From assembly GCA_947623455.1 (NCBI GenBank), contig OX392528.1:55942322-56006321 (forward strand): a DNA stretch of 64,000 bases, given 5' to 3'. Below are positions 1 to 12,800 of this stretch, in pieces (positions within the stretch are counted from its first letter, which is position 1; each line of letters opens with the position of its first letter). This DNA comes from Mimachlamys varia (lineage: Eukaryota > Mollusca > Bivalvia > Pectinida > Pectinidae). A program made the translations under genes and the position numbers. Under the pieces are notes generated by a model. It searched no databases, was not told where the DNA came from, and was given only the letters and a program-made list of their open reading frames with translations.

Positions 1-732
1 CTTCCTTTATAGAATTCTTCCAGATAGCAAATATAAGTACACAATCGTGTAGGATTGCATTTAAAAGGGGAACAGGAGAAATATATAAATAATCAGAAGA
101 AAAAAATAACACAAATAATTCCATCCTAAAATGGACTTATTGATACTGCCGGAACTTAAATTATATTCATAATCAATATTTGTAGCATTACCTAAGATTC
201 GAGTCGCAACTGATTGACTATGTACAAATGTCTTTGTTTTTGCTAAATACACGTCATGGAATTCCCTCATGCGTCACTAATCATCCAAGGAAAATAGCTT
301 AGTAAAACCTGACTGCGTATACATTAGCGCATTCGCAATGTAAAGGGCTCGGTGGATTGATTTCTACTTCACATATGGTCCCGTTCACGCTTAAGCACAA
401 AAAGGATTCGATGACAGCCAGTTTTTGCTTTTTTCAACGTTTTGAAACGTGGAACATATTTGAAATCCATCAAGCATAATTATACAATCAATGGATGCTG
501 GTGAAAGTCTTATTTCCATGCAATATGTCCCTGTTAAATAGGCCATATTACCGTATACGAAGGCGAAATGAGGTATGATCCTTAATTATGTCCGGTTTAA
601 TTCCATCGATCCAGTTACTGCTGGTCTCCTTGTCTAACGGATCAGCCATAGGTTAATGATTTATACTGATTAGTTAACCGATCCTTGTTATTAGATTCCA
701 GTGTTTGTGGAACCTTTTTTTCTAATTGACAG
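1..732. other. Non-coding, no gene seen
   Basis: No exon with recognisable coding content was found on either strand. It should be the last intron of the plus-strand SLC5 paralogue whose final exon starts at 733. The expected preceding exon, encoding the last transmembrane helix, was searched for and not seen here, so it must lie left of the window. Confidence 0.5.
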
Positions 733-884
733 GTGGTGATCAGGGCGAGCCTGTGGAACCCAGTCTCATCTTCCCCATCTGTAGAAAGATATACGGCATG
801 GAGACAGAACATCATTATAACGTGGCGGAGATGGAAGAGAAATTGTTTGTAAACAAGACACCATCGAAGACTTTGAATTCTTGA
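733..884 (+). CDS. Last coding exon of a second SLC5 (sodium/solute symporter) gene
   Basis: A pyrimidine-rich tract and CAG acceptor (731-732) lead into a phase-1 exon that ends at TGA 882-884. The peptide contains GGDQGEPVEPSLIFPICRKI followed by YGMETEHHYN and ends KTLNS. It aligns residue by residue with the terminal exon of the minus-strand SLC5 gene (GGDRGKPVEARLIFPICRRI). Splice phase is also the same, with two bases completing a glycine codon. It is therefore the cytosolic C-terminal tail of a paralogue transcribed rightwards, convergent with the minus-strand gene. The rest lies left of the window. An isolated duplicated exon is possible, but the acceptor, frame and stop are intact. 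Confidence 0.75.
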
Positions 885-3719
885 AAGGTTTAGTGAACTT
901 ATACTGTATCTACTTTATTGATTAACAAAAAGGTTTTTTTTGACGAGAAGAATCATTTTAAAACCTTTAATATAAGTCCAATGATTTTTAATGAGCTTTA
1001 ACAGTATAGTGTTAGGGCCTATGATTGTTTTCGGGTATGAGTTTATGAGAATATCAAGGAATTAAAAACAGAACCTAATATCATTGAAACAAGACTAAAT
1101 AAACAAGTGTTTGGAAATGATAACATCGAAATATATATTACAAATGCCACTTTCCAAGTTTACAGGGTTTGATGGAGAAACAACTAAAAACTCAAGTAAT
1201 CTGACTTTCCAAATCCTTCACAGTTGTATGTTTGAATGAAAGACTTCAGTTTGTTTCAATGAATTATCTTCAACGATGATTTTTAATGTCGCATAGGTCA
1301 AATTTGTTAAAATGTTCAAACGACTTCCTCTCAGGGTACTGGTATTTGACCTTTAGCTTGTTGTGATGCCGATGGGATAACAAGTTAGATTAAATGTGAT
1401 CCTGCCCCATGTTCAATGTCTCAGGTGTCAAATGTGTTCAGATTGTTTAGCAACTTCTTCCGGTAATCATTAAGGTTTGGGTTATATCTAATTTTGTGTT
1501 TGGTTGTTTGGAACTTGACTCTAGTGACAAGGTTAAATTTCCGATAAATGCCCATTCTGCCTCTTGTTTCTATAAAAGTGTCGGATTCTTCTTCTTGTAA
1601 GATAAAGATAAACTTCCAAGACCATGTTTTGCTATTTGAATTTACAATGTTTTATTGTCGAATCTGATATCTCCTTAGTTTCGATTCCTTTTTAGTGTTA
1701 CGAATTTGTTTTTCTTCTTTATTTTCTTAAGAGTCAAAAGCGCGATTTGTCTTATGAAAATGATTTGTAGTTTATTTACAAAACTATCTGAAATATGTTT
1801 CGTTTATTACATTACGTAAATAGCAAAGAACAATTAACAGTGTACACTGCATATAGAATTGTAGACTGATATGTGAATAGTAATGATACAACTTAACATA
1901 TTATTAGTCATCAATCTTGATGACTCATCCATCAGTTTTAAGTCGACCGAGCGACTGCATTTCAATTAGAGAATGGTGTGGTTTCGTTATGGCATATTCA
2001 TACATTTAACTAAGAAAGCCAATTTGTTGTATATTCCTTGTTGTAATTTATATGCTCTTGTGTGTTTCACAGAAAAATAAATAGTGTTTAGGTTAAAACA
2101 AAATATTCAACCAGTCCTTTTGGATAGGAATGTTTATGCCGTGGTACGGTTTCCGTCGTCCGCTCATCCGTCCGTAAACTATTTCTTTATAACCAAACAA
2201 GACGTGTACAGCGAAGAGGATTTCCACGATGGTGGTCTGGAGTATCCTTTGGCAAACCGAGGGTTTGTTCCCATTGGCGCAGAGGGGAAGGAAATTTAAA
2301 AACCTTATCTTTCAGACCATTTTATGGAATTTGGTCGAACAGTGTGTACAGCTTCCTTTGGCAATATGGAATTTTAATTTGGTGTAAATGGAGGATATTC
2401 CCCTGTGGAGAGTTATAAACCAGTAGATTTATCCTGTTAAGAGCAGCCGTTTATCTTAGCAATTGGTATATTACACTACTGAACAGTCAAAGTGGACGGA
2501 TTCGACTTTACAGTTTATAGAAAAAGGCCTGTAAATGATTATAACAAACATGTACATGAACTGGTCATGTAATTAAAGTTACCAATGAAGAGAAAAGTGA
2601 GTTCACTTCCAAGTTCAAATTCAATATCAAAAATAAAAACACAAAGCGCATTGATGAGGGTTTTGCTTTTATTGATCTGTTCTTTAAAATTCGAAACAGC
2701 CTTCACAACATCTAATAGTAATAAGGGTTTTAGAACCTTCGATAATATTATTTGGTCTTTTCATCACTGTTCTTAAATAAAAGTAAATAAAATCTAGATA
2801 AAAAAAAAAAACAAAAAAAATCACATTCCTATATATTGGCTATTTACTGGTCAAACATTAGGATATCTTATGGTACCAAAAAAAACCATAAAGATATGAA
2901 TTATAAATATGAATATGGAATAGCCTATTGTATGTATCTAAATAATTCCGAAGAATATTACATTATGGTGATTGCACCATCTTCGTCTTTTGGCTGCAAA
3001 CAGATGGTAGGTCCAGGCATGGTTGGATGGTTATCCTACAAATAAAAAAAGCCATATATTTCGATGGTATTTCTGACAACAATTTGTGTACGATTACTCG
3101 AATTAAACAATTTATGAATTATTAATGAAAATTTCTATTATCTATATGTTATAAATCAGGAAAAAGCACAAACCAAGGTTTCTTCACAATAAAAACATAT
3201 TTTGAGAACAAATAAACTAAAACAAAGGGAACAATCAGAAAATATCGAAGAGTCAACAAAATCATGAACATAGCTCAAAATCAATTAAAACAGAGGGGAA
3301 ATATGATCAAAGGAAAGATTTACCCGGAAACCCTCGTAAAAGTACAAGAGAATAAGACCAGGTAGAGTAATCTTATGTATCATCGATGACACCCGTCATG
3401 TAAATATTGGACAGATCCAAGTAAATGGCATGTCCTCAAAGTAAAAATAGACATCAAACTAAATTGAAGCTCAACCACCAACCAGTTACAAAAAAAGAGA
3501 TCCTGTTGGTCTGAAGCAAATTCCATGCAATGGTTTGTACTGTTTTTACCAAAAACAGAAGATCTGCGCAATAAAATAAGATTTCACCCTGGTATATGTT
3601 TATGTTAAAAGGAAATTGAAATAAACAGGATTGTTTTTGTCAAACTTTTGTTAAAGTAAAATATCAAGCAACAAAGATGAGGGTCAATTAATATTTTTAG
3701 CTCGAGTGATTCTAAAAAT
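885..3719. other. Intergenic region between convergent SLC5 genes
   Basis: This holds the 3' flanks and presumably the UTRs of both SLC5 genes. No recognisable gene was found. A 71-codon plus-strand frame at 2084-2299 has no recognised motif and is not called. The stretch 3229-3420 resembles sequence at 12690-12850 and 13930-14130, all sharing an 'agaataagacca' type core, so it is part of a dispersed repeat. Confidence 0.5.
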
Positions 3720-3865
3720 CTAGCATATTCTTTTTCTTGTTGAAAAACGCGGTACCTTTTCTTCTGTATCAGCCTCATCATAATTATATTTAGATTCCAG
3801 ACCGTAAATCCTTCTGCAGATTGGGAAGATGAGACGAGCTTCAACAGGCTTGCCACGATCACCAC
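3720..3865 (-). CDS. SLC5 fifteenth (terminal) coding exon
   Basis: 146 nt, acceptor CTTACAG, stop TAG at 3720-3722. Encodes the cytosolic tail GDRGKPVEARLIFPICRRIY, then an acidic stretch and a basic end, RKRIC. It is paralogous to the plus-strand exon at 733-884. Confidence 0.9.
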
Positions 3866-6800
3866 CTGTAAGTTAAACAAAACATGTATTACAACAGAGA
3901 AACAATTTTAATTCTTTGATCGACATTATATATTCCTTTATTAGCTGGAATACTCAGCCAGTCTGCAATGGCTTCGATTTCACAAACGTTTACTCCAAAC
4001 TTAAGTGTGCTAAAATTTACCGCCACAAATCTTATCAAAGTGAAGTTTGCTGACATTTGCCACTAAATGTGTATCACAAAGCTGATTTAACTTAAGTTCG
4101 GTGGGTTAAACCTAAACTCTGCTGAGCTTGCCGACGTAAACATTCATTGGAACTCTTCATACACAAAAGACCACATTTGTAGAATTTGAACTGTGTAATA
4201 TTTCGCTAACTGATCATTAGGAAAACTAAACAAGTACTCGCTGAATTTACGAGACTTAAGTATATCTTCAGACAGCTACTGTCTATTTTACAGTGATGTG
4301 TTAATATCACCACTACAGAAAACGCTGTCCAAATATTTGTTTGATCGATGAAATACATTTAGTACATTTATTTCGCTTTTTTTTCAACATCTTTTGATTC
4401 CAAGCAATTCAATAGAAAATAATCTAAGACAGATCAAGGTTTAATAAATTATCAAAATATCAACATGATAATTTAAGTAAAGATCGAGCCTGACTGATTG
4501 AACATGAAAGCGAGGCAGACGAAGTAGTGCCAATTAACAGGCAATATATCCGTTTCTGATGTTTATTTAAAGATGTCGTAACACACACATATGCTGCACC
4601 TCTTAAATTTAGCAATAAATACAGTATGCCGAAAAAATGAAATAAACTTCATCATACAGCTGTTTCGTCCTCCTAGGACTCTTCAGTGATGCTAGGGGCC
4701 AAAAGGTAGGAATCCAAAATTTCTAAACTAATGTAGAAGCAGAAAGGTCAGGTGCGTAAAACTCCTTTAACTTATGAATTTAGAAGTAAAATTAAACTTG
4801 TTCTGTATAATTTCAAATTGTATAATACGAAAATGTGTATATTAAGTACCGTTCCACTACTCAAATGAGATTAACTGTGGCTATGGAGGCTCCAGCAAAC
4901 CTCGGGGACTAAAAAATCCACCAGCCGAGTCTGCCACACCCGATCATAAAGATGACGTAACACACACATATGCTGCACCTCTTAAATTTAGTAATATATA
5001 CAGTGTGCCGAAAAAAGGAATTTAACTGCATCATACAGCTGTTTCGTCCTCCTAGGACTCTCATATTAACTATTTTTTAATTATAAAGTTAGTTTGGATT
5101 AAGAAATGATAGAATTAAGGATTGTATCTTTTAGAGGGTATATTACGTACCCGCACAGAGGCTGACCACGGTACCAATAATAAGTGTGAGGAAAAATCCA
5201 ATAAAGCCGTACCAGGCATAGGATAGGTCGTACAGCGAAAATCCTTTTTCTGGACTACAAATTCAGTGAACAAATATCTTATTATAATTTGTCAAGCATT
5301 GGAACATAAAGGAAAAACTTCATTATTCGAACAAAGTTGGGTTGTATGTCATTGATTTGACTTACATATGAATTATAGTATATAAGATAAAATTTCCAAG
5401 TATATGTCATCTAAACAAATGTTAAACGTTTATGTAATATATACAGTTATAATTCGCCGTTCGAATTAAACGAATTGTATTTTGACTTGTTCTGACAAAG
5501 AAAATCAATCAATCAGTTGATTTTCACATTTTAATTAACATATACATCTATCAACTGATTGCATTTTACATTTTTATTAACGTACATGTATACATCTATC
5601 AACTGATTACATTTTACATTTTAATTAACGTACATGTATACATCTATCAACTGATTACATTTTACACTTTAATTAACGTACATGTATACATCTATACACT
5701 GATTACAGTTTACATTTTAATTAACGTACATGTATACATCTATCAACTGATTACATTTTTTTCTTAATCGTGAGATAAAACAATAAAAAAATATAATTTA
5801 CTGTGAAATAACTACAATACAACTAAAACTATCATATGTTGTAATATTATTATGTACAATATATTTTATTACGTGGCAGGGCTGTTCGGTGACATAGAGG
5901 ACCCGGTTACGTCATACTGGGTGGTGTACACTGTAGTGCTATAATTGTATGACAATGCCGCTGACTCGTTCAATGTTGTTATGAAGTTATTTGGATAACA
6001 CCCACTTGTTGGGTTCTGGATTAGCACGGACGGTGTCGTACCATACAATTTTGACCCTACAGCTATCCACATATTAAGGGCAATAGCCGTCATGGTGCCA
6101 GTAGCTGCTCCCTGAAATACAAAAACAAAATGAACACCATAAATCCGAAATATATCAAAAGTATTTTATTCAAAAATTTAGTCATTCGCGAACATGAGAG
6201 AACTAGAAAAGGGTGCAGTAACTTATAATCTCCCAAAATGTATAAAGAAGAAACAAGCGGCTGAAAATCTTTCGATTTGGTTTATATTTTGGAAATTAAA
6301 AAAAAAAAAAACACTAAACATGTTCTCCTTCTTCCTTTTCCTAAAAGCTGTTCTTATTCTCTTGTACTTTTACAAGCGTCTCCGTGTAATATTTCCTTTG
6401 TTCCTATTTTGCCTCTAGTTTAATCGATTTTGAGTTCGGATTATGATTTTGTTTACGCTTCGGTATTCTCTATTTTTTTCTCCAATAAACATTTCAATTT
6501 TTGCATCGTCTACTTAATGTTTCCAATGAATGTAAAAATTACGATTATGGTTTGGACTGTAATCTGAACGCTACGGGCATTTCAACTCCTAGTCTGTTTT
6601 ATTATGTTCGCGCTATACTTACAATCCAATTTGCTTTTGGTACCATTCCTCCCAGGAAAAATAGTCCAGCTAATGGCCCGCCAGCGGCCCCCGCAATAGA
6701 CATTGTCATCTGTCGGACAAAAGTACAGATTGAGATAGCCTTTGCTAATGTATCGGTATGACGTCACTGATTCTAATTGATAGTAATATTTAAATAAAAG

Positions 6801-9800
6801 GAAAAGATAACGTAGCTGATTCCAAATTGAAAACTCTGAACATTTTTTTACTTTTATTTAGGGGATGTAAATTGGGTTTTTTTGTGAAACTCACCTAGAT
6901 AAAATTGATTCATACTGTATAGTTGCTTTTATCCGCGAGTGATTTATATTTCGCTACATTCGCGGTCAAATAAAAGCGCGAAAATTTATACCCGTAAATA
7001 AGTCGCAAGAAGAAAAACGCACTTTTTCTCCTCGTAAAATTAAAAAAAAACTGCAAAAGAGAATTCTTTCAAAATACACAATTTTGCTGTGTGTTAAGGT
7101 TTTCGCCGTTGCCCGAATAATATCTTCCGCACCCTAGCATATGCGAAAATATCGCTTTATCACAAAACAAATCTTGCAAATGAGAAATCTTTCAAGAAAC
7201 ATAGATTTGCTATCTTGATAAAGGTTTTCACTATAGTATGGACGCAAGTTATTATCTCTTTGAAATGACATGAAACTTGGACAGTGTAGCGTCACAAACA
7301 TGCCCTCTTATAAGGTCAGGCGAAAACAGTGTACCTGGATGACGGATCCAGACATAAAGTTGATTGCGTAGGCCAATCCAATGACTACCAGCCCAAATAC
7401 GAACACTGCAAAGTTAAACAATATATGTATATAGAATTATAAACCGTATTTGAAAATAATCCTCGATATCCAGTGGTTTCACTCGCCTACGTTCTCTTCA
7501 CCCCTGGGATATGTCATGGCAAAACTGAAGGCCCCGTGTGCGCCACCTTCTTGATGAGGCAAGAAAATTGGTTCGACCCTTTGATAAACATCAAAAGCAT
7601 CTCGTAATCGTATAACGGTAAAAAGGTTTGGTTGCGGCTGTGGCTCCTTTGTAATATTCAAAGGAGAGGCTCCAGCCTAGCGATTGGTCTTGTTTTATTT
7701 TTACCCGAGCGTGCCTTCAGTTTTGCCATGACATATTCCAGGGGTGTAGAGAGCGTAGGTGATCGTTAACCACCCCCACCCCCCTACTTCGGAATTGATG
7801 CAAATATTTTCTATGTTGGCGTTTTTGTTGTTTGGGTTTCTTATATATCCGATTTGATCAGAATGCTGTCAGCAATTAGGATACATTACAGTTACAACTG
7901 ATGCGTAAATTGCTTTCTCCGTGGCTGAGAGATAAATTGTATTGCATCACTTTTTGTAGATCAATAAGATTTCATTGCCATTTGTCAAAATATACAAACG
8001 AAACAAGAGCTACTTGCAACAAGATAATTCAACGAATTACAGTCCCCCACCGGGTTGTTTTCTCGAGATCCAATAGCAATGAGTGTGAATCTCGAGATGC
8101 AATAAGGTCATGTATTTTCTTCAATGTATTGAAAGGTGAAGATGTAGTTTACAGAGACCCGCTTCTATACAGGAACCCTCCCATTCTCACTAAATACATG
8201 TACACTGTAGGTATACTCTATAAATGATCTCTATATAAAGGACACAAGTCTATGAAGGACACCTTTAGTTTTTCTATCGGGTATCCTTTATAGACAGGTT
8301 TTACTGCAATAGACATGAAATTGTAATAATAATAACAAGATGTTGTTTGTTATGCTTACATTGAATTCAACAGTACTGTATATTGATTAAATGGTGATCT
8401 GAGAAGAACACAGGTTTGTTTGTCACTGGGAATAATTTGGATGAGAAGACCAAGTCAAGAATTCCTCCAAGGCAATGGGTAGGCGTGGTCAGTTGTTGGT
8501 GAAGTTTACAAGATTTTTGAAGGCTGTCCATCTTTGCGAAGTCCATGTTGAAATCTCCAACAACAAGAATGTTTGTACACTTATGTAACTTTGCTTGTGT
8601 TGTGCATAGCTTGAATAACTGTCGAAATAAATGTCACAGTGACCCAGTTTTGGTACACGACACACCGTCTTCCCACGGGGAACCATACTACCAAGTATTA
8701 AGTTCTAGTGCTTTATAGTGTAGGAGATAGAGCCCGGACAAGGTATTTGTGTAACGTAGGTCAGAGGTCAAAATATAGGTCACTGTGACCCGGTTTTGTT
8801 ACGCGACACACCGCCTTCCCATAGGGAACTATACTACCAAGTACAAAGTTATAATCCTTAATAGTGTAGGAGATAGAGCCCGGACAAACTTTTACTTTAA
8901 TGTAGGTGAACGATCAAAATATAGCAAAATAAAGGTCACAGTGACCCAGTTTTGGTACGTGACACACCGCCTTCCCACAGAGAACTATACTACCAAGTAT
9001 AAAGTTCTAATCCTTAATAGTGTAGGAGATAGAACCTGGACAAATTTTTCTTTCTTTAATGTAGGTCAGAGGTCAAAATATAGGTCACAGTGACCCGGTT
9101 TTGGTACGCGACACACCGCCTTCCCACGGGGAACCATACTACCAAGTATTAAGTTCTAGTGCTTTATAGTGTAGGAGATAGAGCCCGGACAAGCTTTTTC
9201 TTTAATGTAGGTCAGAGGTCAAAATATAGGTCACAGTGACCCGGTTTTTGTACGCGACACACCGCCTTCCCACAAGGAACCATACTACCAAGTATTAAGT
9301 TCTAGTCCTTTATAGTGTAGGAGATAGAGCCCGGACAAACTTTTACTTTAATGTAGGTCAGAGGTCAAAATATAGCAAAATAAAGGTCACATTGACCCGG
9401 TTTTGGTACGCGACACACCGCCTTCCCACAAGGAACCATACTACCAAGTATTAAGTTCTAGTCCTTTATAGTGTAGGAGATAGAGCCCGGACAAACTTTT
9501 CCTTTAATGTAGGTCAGAGGTAAAAAAATAGCAAAATATAGGTCACATTGACCCGGTTTTTGTACGCGACACACTGCCTTCCCACAGAGAACAATACTAC
9601 TAAGTATTAAGTTCTAGTGCTTTATAGTGTAGGAGATGAGCCCGGACAAGCTTTTTCTTTAATGTAGGTCAGAGGTCAAAATATAGGTCACTGTGACCCG
9701 GTTTTTATACGCGACACACCGCCTTCCCACAAGGAACCATACTACCAAGTATTAAGTTCTAGTGCTTTATAGTGTAGGAGATAGAGCCCGGACAAGCTTT

Positions 9801-12800
9801 TTCTTTAATGTAGGTCAGAGGTCAAAATATAGGTCACTGTGACCCGGTTTTTGTACGCGACACACCGCCTTCCCACAAGGAACAATACTACTAAGTATTA
9901 AGTTCTAGTGCTTTATAGTGTAGGAGATAGAGCCCGGACAAGCTTTTTCTTTAATGTAGGTCAGAGGTCAAAATATAGGTCACAGTGACCCGGTTTTTGT
10001 ATGCGACACACCACCTTCCCACAGGGAACCCACACACTTAGTATGAAGTTCCAGTGTCTTATAGTATGGGAGATAGAGCCCGGATAAATAGTGTGCGGAA
10101 GGACGGACGGACGGACGGACGGACACAACGCAAACCTATAGTCCCCCCCGGATTCCGGTGGGGGACTAATTACCTAAAAGTTTTGCCGCAACTGAGTGGG
10201 AGATTGTGTTAGATTTGTCTAGACAATCCCCCAGAATATCTTTGACACTGTTGGCAGATAATCCGTTGATACCAGATGAAATCGTGCTGAAATAAATACA
10301 AATTTTATTTATTTATTTATTTATCTATTTTTTGCTCAAACAAATCAAACAATCCAATTAAATCAACTGCTCCTGTAGAAAGTATATATGTTTTTGATAA
10401 AGGTTTGAGAAAGGGAGCAAATGGGCAAATACGGAAAAAAATATTTTGTCATTGTGCTCGTTTTAGCGCTAAAACTACGAGTAGTTTTTGCGTCTATTGT
10501 TGCCACTATTCTGTGCGATTTGTTACAAAGAAATCAGTTTTTCACTCCCACGGCTCATTTAAATATTACGTCTCTGTTGCTGGCTGACCTCTCGCGTATA
10601 TACACACATTCGTACTATGCCACTCTGTGCTTGACACTCGTATACGGATCGCGGAATTCCTGGCATGGTGTTCTTTGCTTATATAATCGCGCATAGCCAA
10701 ATACACTGATTTTGATTTCTATGTGATGTTACCTTATACATGTGCGTAAACCAAAATACTTGACCAATTTGTCGGTCGGACGTATTAATTCGTAATTACA
10801 GTCAAAATCCGCTCTCTGGATATGATACTGTTATTTACGAGTTACTTCCCTTGATTGTCACTGCACAAACTTGATTGATTTTCTTACTTAATATTGTACT
10901 GAGTATACAATTTTTAATGAGAAATTATCAGAACCTGCATAATGTACATAAGAATTGGCAAAACACTTGATTTATTAAAAATAACACTTATACTTTTCTA
11001 CGGCGAGCAAAAGTTCGTGGTTTTATAATTACGTTCTCTGTGCTTCACATATCACTATACACTGTAGCAGGGACATATATACGTCCCTGACTGTAGGTTC
11101 ACATTTTTGTTTTAACAAAACTTTACCATAACCTGTATAGTGTATATAGCAATTGACACAAAATAAGTTATTAAGTAGAAATACCACTTATATTATTTCT
11201 CTGGTGTGCAAAAACCTCTATGGTGTACATTCCCGTAATTATGTGTGGCCCTTTATACATAGGTCACGGCCAAAATACATGTAATTTTCCCTGCTTTGTA
11301 AATGAACTTGATAAAGGATAATTAGGCCTAGAGATGAGTGAATATGACATATTTGCATATGCATAAATAGACGTTTACATCAGAAAGTCAACTTATGTCT
11401 AAATTGACATAAGTTGACTTTCTGATGTAAACGAATATATTTACTTTCTGATGTAAAAGAATATAAAGATATTTTACTTTGAAACTGTTGGCAGATAATG
11501 CGTTGATACCATGAAATCATCAAAAAAATCTTACCATTTTATGCAGATTTAACGCTTTAAATCAAAAGGTATGCTACCTTTTATAGAATCAGGTACCAAG
11601 TCGTACATTACCTGAGAGCGCCACCTGCCTAGTTGATACCAGATAAACCGGGGAGGGACCGTAATACATCAAGTCATACAATTACTTGAGAGCGCCACTA
11701 AGCAAACAGCTGATGTAGATACCAGATAAACCGTGGAGGGACCGTAATACATCAAGTCATACAGTTACCTGAGAGCGCCACTAAACAAACAGCTGATGTA
11801 GATACCAGATAAACCGGGGAGGGACCGTAATACATCAAGTCATACAATTACCTGAGAGCGCCACTAAACAAACAACTGATGTAGATGCCGTATAAACTGG
11901 GGAGCGACCGTAATACATCAAGTCATACAATTACCCGCGAGCTTCACTGAATGAACAGCTGATGTAGATACTAGATAAACCGGGACCGTAATACATCATG
12001 TCATACAATTACCTGAAGGTGCCACTAAACAAACAACTGGTATTGATACTGGATAAACTGAAGAGTGACCGTAATACATCAAGTCATACAATTACCAGAG
12101 GGCGCCACTAAACAAACACCTGATGTAGATACCAGTAAACCCGGGAGGGACCGTCATACACCAAGTCATACAATTACCTGAGGGCGCCACTAAACAAACA
12201 GCTGATGTAGATACCAGATAAACCAGGGAGGGACCGCATTACATCAAGCACAAAATACGGCATCAGCTGCAAATAAGAAATACTTCATGAGGCTTCAAGT
12301 TCAAAATACATCAAGAATTTCTAATATCAAAAATGTCTTACAGTTTCAGTATTTAGGCATCAGATTCAAATACAATGTGCTTTAATGAAACAACATTGGA
12401 ATACAAATTTTGAACAGAGTATGTTGTACCTGATTAAAGTTTCCGATGAATCCGGCTTGAACTGGATCACATTTCAAAATGTTGTAGTACGTGTACAGGA
12501 GAATTCCCAAATATCCCAAAACTATGTGGTAGACTGTTGTAATGGGCCACAGAAGCCAAATCACCCTTATTGAAATAAACGGTGATTTTAAAAACAACCC
12601 TGCAAACTAAAAACTAAAATAATTTACTGATTTTTGACAGGATAATGTTTACACAAGCAATGTCGATATATCATTGTTTCTGGTGCGGAATGGAACTGAA
12701 GTGCGTTTAAAGAGTAAAATATCAGAAATTAACGGAAAGTCAACAGAACCATAATCCGAACTACAAATCGATTTAACTAAGGACAAAACATGACCAAATG

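Noticed and set aside
2084..2299. 71-codon plus frame between the SLC5 genes
   Set aside because: No recognisable motif or splice structure; likely chance or UTR.
8630..12266. CRISPR array
   Set aside because: Direct tandem units without unique spacers, in an animal genome.
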